From an uncultured Bacteroides sp. (GTDB taxonomy: Bacteria > Bacteroidota > Bacteroidia > Bacteroidales > Bacteroidaceae): a DNA stretch of 5,697 nucleotides. The notes beneath the pieces are model-generated. The model was not told where the DNA came from. It searched no databases and was given only the letters and a program-made list of their open reading frames with translations. Position 1 is the stretch's first letter. Every line of letters begins with the position of its first letter. Positions 1 to 5,697 of this stretch are shown in pieces. Both the position numbers and the translations under genes were made by a program. The stretch spans positions 1 to 5,697 of the forward strand of contig USCT01000047.1 in NCBI GenBank assembly GCA_900553185.1. Reading direction: 5' to 3'.

Positions 1-15
1 TTATTGCTTAATACA

Positions 16-35
16 TGCGTAATTTTGCGTAATTT
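16..35. repeat. Perfect tandem 10-bp direct repeat upstream of the promoter
   Basis: Two identical, adjacent copies of TGCGTAATTT lie at 16-25 and 26-35. They end 5 bp before the -33 element of the promoter that drives the three-gene set. A 10-bp period is about one helical turn, so both copies face the same side of the DNA, as expected for a dimeric or two-headed activator. Tandem sites of about this period are known for OmpR/PhoB-type and AraC-type regulators; which one, if any, acts here is not visible. The repeat itself is seen directly, while the operator role is inferred from its position. Confidence 0.55.
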
Positions 36-40
36 AATTG

Positions 41-71
41 TTGGTTAAGAAATCGACAACTTCTATTTTTG
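41..71 (+). promoter_or_regulatory. Bacteroidetes-type sigma-ABfr promoter (-33 TTG, -7 TATTTTTG)
   Basis: TATTTTTG at 64-71 matches the Bacteroides -7 consensus TAnnTTTG exactly. A TTG at 41-43 lies 20 bp upstream, within the usual 19-21 bp spacing for the -33 element; a second TTG at 38-40 is an alternative. Transcription would be expected to start near 76-80, leaving a leader of about 65 nt before the ATG at 143. The promoter settles the start of the first gene: the long reading frame opens at a TTG at 38, but that codon overlaps or abuts the -33 element and would lie upstream of the transcript. No ribosome-binding site is evident, which is normal in this phylum. Confidence 0.75.
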
Positions 72-142
72 CCTCGCAAAATAAAAGATTGCCTATGAAT
101 ACATTAATAGATTTTGTTTTTATTATCATCAAATATAAAAAT

Positions 143-2458
143 ATGAGATTTTTACTTGTTGCATTAATGTTATTTAGCACTACTTTTTTATTAGCTCAAA
201 ACATAGATGTTAAAGGGAAAATAGTAGATACGAATCAGCAAATATTGGAGGGTGCATCTATAGCAGTTTACAAACAAGATACAGTGTTGGTGAGTGGAAC
301 CATATCCAATGCAAAAGGCATGTTTGAGTTGAAAGATATGCCTTCTGACCATTATAAGATAACCGTTTCATACGTGGGGTATGTTACTGAAAATATTCAA
401 CTTTCAGGGTTGAAGGAGGATATAGACTTAGGGGTCATTTCACTGGTTTCAGATACGGAACTTGAAGAAATAGTGGTAACAGGTTCCAGCAAGCGTTATG
501 AAGTGAACCGCCAGATATTGATTCCCACCAAAGCGGTATCTGATATATCAAATAATGCATGGACACTGATTAAAAACATGCAGCTCTCGCGTATCCGAAT
601 CAACCCGATAACCAATGAAATTACCACCGATAACGGTGGAGCGGTATTGTTGCAAATCAATGGTGCACCGGCAGAACGGGCAGAAATTATGAATCTGAAA
701 GCGAAAGACATTATCCGGATAGAGTATTTGGACCAGCCGGGAGTACGTTATCAAGCCGCCACCGTAATCAATTATATTGTAAAACAACGGGAACAGGGAG
801 GATATCTGATGGCAAGTGCCAACCAAAATATTGACAAATATGGTATCGGACAATATACATTAGCAGGTAATTACAATTGGTCAAAATCACAACTGGGGGT
901 AGTATTGGATTACAACCGTTCGTATGTACAATGGACTCGAGAAAATGAATATACCTATGCTTTGCCTGAAGGCGATGTAAAACGGGTGGAAACAGGCATT
1001 CCAACATTGTATAATGACCAAGCAGTGAAAGCCTCTGTGAAATACACGCTTTCTGAACCAGACAAATATCTGTTTAGTGCGACATTTCGTAATCACTTTA
1101 ACACTGTACCAAACCAGTTTTCCGACCGCCAAGGCTATGCAACAACATCTAATTCCAAACAAGAAACATTTTTCCAAGATTTCTCTACTTGGAAAGAAAA
1201 TACCCCATCGTTGGATTTGTATTACCAGCGTAATTTAAAGAATAAGCAATTGTTGATATTCAATGTCGTTGGAACGCTGATTGATTCTAAAAGTACACAT
1301 GATTATAATGAACTTATAGACGATAACCCCTCGTACACAATTCATTCGGCGATAGACGGAACAAAACGTTCCATCATTGCCGAAGCGGTATATGAAAAAG
1401 ATTTTGAGAACATGGGGATGTTTAATGCCGGTGTTCGCTACAACCAAAGCCGGACAGAAAATGATTATTCAGGTGATGTAATTTCGAATGTCAATCTGAA
1501 TTATGCTGAATCCTATTTATTTGCAGATTATACTTATCGCAAGAGTGGTTTTAGCTTGAATACAGGAATCAGTGGAAAATATACTTATTATAAACAAGGC
1601 GACAAAGACTACAAGCGTTTCAATCCACAACCTCGCTTATTGGCTCAATATCGATTCAAAAACAATATGTCACTACGTTATCGTTTCAACATGGACGTGT
1701 CTTCCCCCTCGTTGTCTGACTTGAACGATGTAGACCAAGAAATAGACAAATGGCAAATCAAACGAGGTAATCCGTTTTTACAGAACAGTACAGAATATAG
1801 CCAAAGTTTGATGTATTCATACAACAACAAGTACTTCGATGTAGAATTGATCGGTGCTTATACGTATGCTGACAATCCTATCTATGAAACTGTTTTTGTG
1901 GAAAACAACCGAATTGTCAATACAATTGAAAATCAAAAAGACTGGCAACGCATACAGGTGCAGTCTACTTTCAATATCCATCCGATTGGCCAATATATCT
2001 CCTTACAACTTCGGCCACGCTTTTCGCGCTACATGATGCATGGAAACAATTATACACATACCTACAACAATTGGGCACTCTATGCAACCTTGGTCGCCAG
2101 TTACGGTCGATGGTTTCTGAATGCCCAAGTGGAGACCCGGCACAATACGTTGGAAGGCGAAACAATCACATACGGGCAAAACTTCCACATGATAGGAGCA
2201 GGATATAATGCCGATAAATGGAATCTCTCTGCTGGATTATTCCTCCCTTTCTCCAAGGATTATTCTCAGGCAACTCGTAATCTATCAAAAGCTGCTACCA
2301 GTTATTCAAATGTTCACTCCAATGATTTCCAAGCCTTAGTGTATGTCGCCGCTTCTATTAATCTGGACTTCGGGAAAAGGAAGAATGCGCAACGGCAACG
2401 TATCAATAATCAAGATACCGGATCTGGAGTATTGCAGTCTGGAAAGGCTAGCATGTAA
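143..2458 (+). CDS. TonB-dependent receptor-like outer-membrane beta-barrel protein (carboxypeptidase-regulatory-like domain, plug, barrel)
   Basis: Probable outer-membrane transporter of 771 aa. Numbering from the ATG at 143, residues 1-19 form a clear signal peptide (short positive start, hydrophobic core, likely cut after LLAQ). Residues about 20-101 match a carboxypeptidase-regulatory-like beta-sandwich (VKGKIVDTN...GASIAVY...KGMFELKDMP...VSYVGY). LEEIVVTG at 107-114 resembles a TonB-box region. Residues about 115-215 look like a plug, and the rest is rich in alternating polar/aromatic strands typical of the OMP_b-brl_3 class of barrel. The length suits that class and is shorter than the roughly 1000-aa SusC proteins; no SusD partner is present. 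A polar tail of about 27 residues follows the last strand (NLDFG, 740-744). The frame extends upstream to a TTG at 38, and an ATG at 95 is an alternative start, but only 143 gives a normal signal peptide. The gene is AT-rich compared with those downstream. The cargo is unknown; a peptide is a guess from the protease encoded next. Confidence 0.85.
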   Translation: MRFLLVALMLFSTTFLLAQNIDVKGKIVDTNQQILEGASIAVYKQDTVLVSGTISNAKGMFELKDMPSDHYKITVSYVGYVTENIQLSGLKEDIDLGVISLVSDTELEEIVVTGSSKRYEVNRQILIPTKAVSDISNNAWTLIKNMQLSRIRINPITNEITTDNGGAVLLQINGAPAERAEIMNLKAKDIIRIEYLDQPGVRYQAATVINYIVKQREQGGYLMASANQNIDKYGIGQYTLAGNYNWSKSQLGVVLDYNRSYVQWTRENEYTYALPEGDVKRVETGIPTLYNDQAVKASVKYTLSEPDKYLFSATFRNHFNTVPNQFSDRQGYATTSNSKQETFFQDFSTWKENTPSLDLYYQRNLKNKQLLIFNVVGTLIDSKSTHDYNELIDDNPSYTIHSAIDGTKRSIIAEAVYEKDFENMGMFNAGVRYNQSRTENDYSGDVISNVNLNYAESYLFADYTYRKSGFSLNTGISGKYTYYKQGDKDYKRFNPQPRLLAQYRFKNNMSLRYRFNMDVSSPSLSDLNDVDQEIDKWQIKRGNPFLQNSTEYSQSLMYSYNNKYFDVELIGAYTYADNPIYETVFVENNRIVNTIENQKDWQRIQVQSTFNIHPIGQYISLQLRPRFSRYMMHGNNYTHTYNNWALYATLVASYGRWFLNAQVETRHNTLEGETITYGQNFHMIGAGYNADKWNLSAGLFLPFSKDYSQATRNLSKAATSYSNVHSNDFQALVYVAASINLDFGKRKNAQRQRINNQDTGSGVLQSGKASM

Positions 2459-2477
2459 TATATAGATATAATATACA

Positions 2478-3680
2478 ATGAATAAATATAGTGCCATTAG
2501 TATTCATCCGCTAGCTTCATCAGTACAAAGGGAGCGTATCTTACTTTCATATCAGGGACAATATTACGAAGCGAACCAGTCCATTGTGGAATTGGTAAAA
2601 GAATTGCAATTCCACGAGACGGAAGAAGAAGCCATTGCTGCCTACACTAAAAAGAAGGCAGGCAAATACACGCCCGAACAGGTGCGGATGATTATCGATA
2701 AGTTCATCACACCCTTGCTTACACCCAAGCAGCAGAAACGCTCTTTCCTCTATGAAAAGGAATTGTTCAGTGCGGCGGCAATCGACAAGTTTTCGGATAC
2801 GTTCCGCTTCCTGTTCAACCACTGGTATATGCTGACGGTATTTCTTGTAGCGGTATTCCTGGATGCCTGGTTCTTTTTCCGTACACCCGACCTTTTGTTG
2901 TTCAACAACAAGGTAAATGTCTATTTGGTAGTAGGTCTGTTTGCCTTCATGCTGGGTTCGTCGTTCTTTCACGAACTGGGACACGCTTCTGCCTGCAAGC
3001 ACTTCGGCGTACGGCACGGCGGAATTGGCTTCGGGTTGTACCTCAATTTCCCGGTCCTCTATACGGATGTGACGGAAGTGTGGAAATTGAAGCGGGGAGA
3101 GCGATGTGTGGTGAATCTTGCCGGTGTGTATTTTCAAAGCTGGTGGCTTATCATCCTGCTGGTGGCCTTTCTGATGACGGGAAACGATATCTTGCGTTAT
3201 CTGATTCTGGTCATGAATCTGGGGTTTGCAATGACCCTGAATCCTTTCTTCAAGTTCGACGGATACTGGCTGGCATCCGACCTGCTGGGGGTGCCCAACC
3301 TGCGGCAGCGTTCGCTGGAACTGCTGGGCTACGTATGGAAGAAGCTGTGGAAAAGACCGGAAGGCAAACGTCCTTACCTGCTGCAAATCCGTCCGTTAGA
3401 GCGATACGGACTGCTTGTTTATTCGGTAGTAGTCAATCTTTTTATGAGATTCTATTTCCTGTATGTCATTCCGACCTTCCTGTACCGGTTTGTACAGACC
3501 TTCCCCGACGCGGTGAACGAACTGATTCTTTACCTGTCGAACCGGATGATGCCGCCGTTTGCCTTGCTGCGTAACATCGGCATGCAGCTGGTCTTTCTCG
3601 GACTAATAGGCTATCTGGTATACAGGTCTGTTATCCCTCTGGTAAGACGTTATGGAAGAAATAAGATACAGCGGGGGTAA
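2478..3680 (+). CDS. Membrane zinc metalloprotease of the M50 (site-2-protease-like) class with N-terminal PqqD-like region
   Basis: Putative peptide zinc metalloprotease of 400 aa in the inner membrane. The zinc motif HELGH is at 165-169 within a hydrophobic segment. The partner motif NPFFKFDGYW at 255-264 supplies the likely third zinc ligand, D261, and is followed by a LLGVPNLRQRS stretch typical of this peptide-processing branch of M50. All expected catalytic residues are present. Residues about 1-85 are soluble and resemble a PqqD-like winged-helix peptide-recognition (RRE) domain, with helical stretches around SIVELVKEL and PEQVRMIIDKF; this part is called from pattern only. Membrane segments lie near 117-134, 147-170, 220-254, 310-332 and 368-384. 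Many relatives carry a C-terminal HlyD-like half, absent here. Relatives such as YydH of Bacillus subtilis act in peptide maturation and export. The ATG lies 19 bp after the receptor stop with no terminator between, and the 3' end overlaps the next gene by 29 bp. The substrate is not in the window. Confidence 0.85.
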   Translation: MNKYSAISIHPLASSVQRERILLSYQGQYYEANQSIVELVKELQFHETEEEAIAAYTKKKAGKYTPEQVRMIIDKFITPLLTPKQQKRSFLYEKELFSAAAIDKFSDTFRFLFNHWYMLTVFLVAVFLDAWFFFRTPDLLLFNNKVNVYLVVGLFAFMLGSSFFHELGHASACKHFGVRHGGIGFGLYLNFPVLYTDVTEVWKLKRGERCVVNLAGVYFQSWWLIILLVAFLMTGNDILRYLILVMNLGFAMTLNPFFKFDGYWLASDLLGVPNLRQRSLELLGYVWKKLWKRPEGKRPYLLQIRPLERYGLLVYSVVVNLFMRFYFLYVIPTFLYRFVQTFPDAVNELILYLSNRMMPPFALLRNIGMQLVFLGLIGYLVYRSVIPLVRRYGRNKIQRG

Positions 3681-5559
3681 AGAAATCTGTGTAGCGCTTG
3701 GGGTGACGATTCTTCTGGCACTGTTCCTGTTCAGGGTGGAAGATTCGTACCGCATCGGCCTGTTGCTGGTGGCTGGGGCACTACTGCTCCTGCGCCCGCT
3801 TCCTTTCCGGAAATGGAGCCGGCTGGACGGATGCGTAGCGGCCCTTGCCCTGTCCGACCTCTTTTCCTGTTTTTATGCAGCCTGTCCGATACCTGCCCTG
3901 GACGCGGCTTTTTATTCGGTCTATATGCTGGCAACGTATTTTGTCTGCCGGAGGCTGTTCGCCCACGGGCGTGCCTTGCAGGTTTTACGTGTGGGAAGCT
4001 TGTTCCCGATAGGAGCTGCCCTCCTGCTGGCTGTCTGTTCCTTCTTTGTTTTCCGAAGCTCGGTACTGGAAGCCGGGTTCGAAGATACGTATCATTTCCG
4101 TTTTTTGTTCCGTCCGTTGGGCTACATCACCAACATCTGGGCAGAAGTGCTGCTGATGGTGTCCGGGTGGATTTGCCTGATGCGCCGTTGGTCGGTACCG
4201 CTTCAGTTTTTATGCCTTCTGGCCATCCTGCTTTCCTTTTCGCGCGGTGCCTATGTTGCACTCGGCATTTATCTGCTTTTTGCACTGCTGTTTTTCCCGA
4301 AAGCAGAAAAACTGCGGTTGTGGCTGCCGGCTGTGGCCGCCATGCTTCTGGTTGCAGTCCTCTTGCCAAAGGAGATGCACACCACCCTGCAGATGAACCG
4401 TACCGCTTCTCAGCAGCAGAGCACCGAGAGCCGGATAAGCGGCACTGCGGCTGCCTGGCAGGCGTTTACGGAACGTCCCTTCATGGGGTATGGAAACGGG
4501 AATTATACGTATGCCGTTGATGCCATTACCGGACAGGACAGTACGAAGCCGTTTACTTCCATTGCCCCCAGCTTGCCGGTTCAGCTTCTGGTCGAGAAGG
4601 GCATATGCGGAACGTTGGTTTATCTGTTTGCAGGAATAATGATAGTCTGGACCTTGTGGCAGCATCGGAAAAAGCCGGACAGCCGCATCATTGCAGCAAC
4701 CCTGCTGGCTGTCCTCGTGAAAGATTTCGCTCAGGCCACATGGCTGGGTACGCCTGTTTTGCTGCTGATGTCTTATATCTTGCCGGCTTATCTGCAACGG
4801 GATGAAACCCTTTCAGCCGAAACAGACCGTACGGCTTATATGGTTCCGGCATTTGCAGTGGCTTTATGGGTGAGCTGGAACATTCCGTCGTTCCGTTTTC
4901 TGACAGATTCCACTCTCGATTATTTGCAGGACAGGAACTATGATGCTGCCTGTGCCTGCCATCCGGAAGATGTCCAGCTGCAATATCTGTATGCCCTGTC
5001 CGTAGCAAATGAATATCCCGAAAAATCAGACTCGATTTTGGAATCTCTTGTGTCCCGTTATCCGAGGAACAGCCTGTATCTGTCGGCATACGCCAGACGA
5101 TGCTATCAGCAAGGCGACAGTACGGCTGCTTTACAGCTGATGGCGCAGGCTGTACGCTATACACCGCGTATGGCCAATGGCGAACTGATGCAGGCATGGA
5201 AGCATCAAGATTCACTGTTCTACAACCGGGTGTGGGAGGCAGCCGTTTCTTTTCGTCCCGCACCGGGCGCGGCACCTGCCGATTATGCCCGTTACGGCTA
5301 TCTGGCATATACAGCCGGGGATACGCTGCAAGCTGAAAAGTATCTGCGGCAGGCTGTCCGTGCATTGCCCAATCTGACGACTCCATGGCTGTTGCTGGGC
5401 GATACGATGAAATACCGTCTGCTTATTTATGGTGCCTTCCAGCGGGATTTGTCGCATAAAAAACTGCCGGAACAGCCTGTTCTTACTTCCGACAGCCTTT
5501 TCTATATGAATTACGATTTGAAAGTACAGAACTGGTATGGCGGTAGTCTGAATCAATAA
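3652..5559 (+). CDS. O-antigen ligase/polymerase-like (Wzy_C family) membrane protein with C-terminal TPR-like domain
   Basis: A 635-aa protein with about a dozen membrane segments in residues 11-410 and a soluble, probably periplasmic C-terminus. Family signs are SFSRGAYVALG at 195-205, then a loop with RISGTAAAWQAF and RPFMGYGNGNY (261-285), then QLLVEKGICGTL (311-322); this order is typical of Wzy_C/WaaL-like enzymes that transfer or polymerise lipid-linked glycans at the outer face of the inner membrane. R261 and the P-x-x-GYG motif are kept, but the His-Asn that usually precedes the LQLLVE segment reads Pro-Ser (306-307), so enzyme activity is uncertain. Residues about 425-587 contain helical repeats resembling TPRs, clearest at 477-505 and 545-574 (AGDTLQAEKYLRQAV). 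The start overlaps the protease gene by 29 nt in another frame, which suggests translational coupling. Substrate unknown: a glycan for lipid A, for a protein (PglL-like) or for a peptide are all possible. GC content is clearly higher than in the receptor gene. Confidence 0.8.
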   Translation: MEEIRYSGGKEICVALGVTILLALFLFRVEDSYRIGLLLVAGALLLLRPLPFRKWSRLDGCVAALALSDLFSCFYAACPIPALDAAFYSVYMLATYFVCRRLFAHGRALQVLRVGSLFPIGAALLLAVCSFFVFRSSVLEAGFEDTYHFRFLFRPLGYITNIWAEVLLMVSGWICLMRRWSVPLQFLCLLAILLSFSRGAYVALGIYLLFALLFFPKAEKLRLWLPAVAAMLLVAVLLPKEMHTTLQMNRTASQQQSTESRISGTAAAWQAFTERPFMGYGNGNYTYAVDAITGQDSTKPFTSIAPSLPVQLLVEKGICGTLVYLFAGIMIVWTLWQHRKKPDSRIIAATLLAVLVKDFAQATWLGTPVLLLMSYILPAYLQRDETLSAETDRTAYMVPAFAVALWVSWNIPSFRFLTDSTLDYLQDRNYDAACACHPEDVQLQYLYALSVANEYPEKSDSILESLVSRYPRNSLYLSAYARRCYQQGDSTAALQLMAQAVRYTPRMANGELMQAWKHQDSLFYNRVWEAAVSFRPAPGAAPADYARYGYLAYTAGDTLQAEKYLRQAVRALPNLTTPWLLLGDTMKYRLLIYGAFQRDLSHKKLPEQPVLTSDSLFYMNYDLKVQNWYGGSLNQ

Positions 5560-5697
5560 TTCATAAACAATGAAGGTTATACATCCACCGGAATAAAAGC
5601 GACCACCAAGGAACTACCGGCAGCAATCCAACCTTCCTATTCATCGCTACAGACCGCCTTCCACTCGCCGATAGTACCCGTCTCGGAAGAAAAGACG
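5560..5697. other. Downstream region up to the window edge, no supported gene
   Basis: These 138 bp hold no convincing gene. An ATG at 5570 opens a frame of only 8 codons (MKVIHPPE, stop at 5594-5596). The frame of the ligase-like gene stays open after its stop to the window edge but has no start codon. On the minus strand a short frame enters from the right edge and stops at 5637-5639, and could be the tail of a convergent gene. GAAGGTT (5572-5578) and AACCTTC (5630-5636) are a 7-bp inverted pair, but 51 bp apart and without a T-run, so I do not call a terminator. Confidence 0.4.

Noticed and set aside
108..116. Second -7-like element TAGATTTTG in the leader
   Set aside because: It has one extra T compared with TAnnTTTG, and no TTG lies at the right spacing upstream, so the promoter at 41-71 is far better.
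2447..2515. Two GCTAGC palindromes flanking the junction of genes 1 and 2
   Set aside because: They are 6-bp sites 63 bp apart, both in coding DNA and with no longer shared sequence around them; chance explains them and there is no sign of an insertion.
2895..2911. Near-perfect palindrome TTGTTGTT-C-AACAACAA
   Set aside because: It has 8-bp arms around one base but lies inside the protease gene and encodes LLFNN with ordinary codons. There is no T-run or regulatory context.
2547..3386. 279-codon open frame on the minus strand opposite the M50 gene
   Set aside because: It lies fully antisense to a gene with intact catalytic motifs. Its translation is rich in Q, H and R with no domain or signal, as expected of a mirror frame of GC-rich coding DNA.
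3813..4520. 235-codon + strand frame inside the ligase-like gene
   Set aside because: It overlaps the Wzy_C-type membrane region in another frame. It is rich in Cys, Arg and Pro and has no recognisable motif.
4688..5386. 232-codon minus-strand frame opposite the TPR-like region
   Set aside because: It is an antisense shadow of a well supported gene, with low-complexity composition and no start context or promoter.
5637..5697. Short minus-strand frame entering from the right edge, possible tail of a convergent gene
   Set aside because: Only about 19 codons are visible and nothing in them is recognisable; too little to call a partial gene.

Overview
The window looks like a piece of a Bacteroidales chromosome (Bacteroides/Phocaeicola-like). 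Three things support this. The first is a textbook Bacteroidetes promoter: a TTG -33 element 20 bp from a TAnnTTTG -7 element. The second is the lack of Shine-Dalgarno sequences before the genes. The third is a protein combining a carboxypeptidase-regulatory-like domain, a plug and an outer-membrane beta-barrel, an architecture typical of this phylum. No RNA gene, insertion sequence, CRISPR array or strong terminator was seen.

Layout. Positions 1-142 form an AT-rich control region. It holds a perfect tandem 10-bp direct repeat (16-35), a promoter (41-71) and a leader. Three genes on the + strand follow in tight order. Positions 143-2458 encode a TonB-dependent-receptor-like outer-membrane barrel of 771 aa with a signal peptide. 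Positions 2478-3680 encode a 400-aa membrane zinc metalloprotease of the M50 class, with an N-terminal region resembling PqqD-type peptide-recognition domains. Positions 3652-5559 encode a 635-aa multi-pass O-antigen ligase/polymerase-like protein with a C-terminal TPR-like region. The gap between genes 1 and 2 is 19 bp, and genes 2 and 3 overlap by 29 bp, so one transcript is likely. The last 138 bp contain no gene I can support.

How the genes may work together (inference). M50 proteases with a PqqD-like N-terminus are known from ribosomally made, modified peptide (RiPP) clusters, where they cleave or help export a peptide. A dedicated outer-membrane barrel encoded first in the same operon could carry a peptide or glycopeptide across the outer membrane. 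The ligase-like protein could join or transfer a glycan at the periplasmic face of the inner membrane. No precursor peptide, radical SAM enzyme, HlyD adaptor or ABC transporter lies inside the window, so a RiPP role is a hypothesis that depends on the flanking genes. The most notable signals are this three-gene combination, the promoter-adjacent tandem repeat, the apparent loss of the usual His-Asn in the ligase-like protein, and a marked rise in GC from gene 1 to gene 3.
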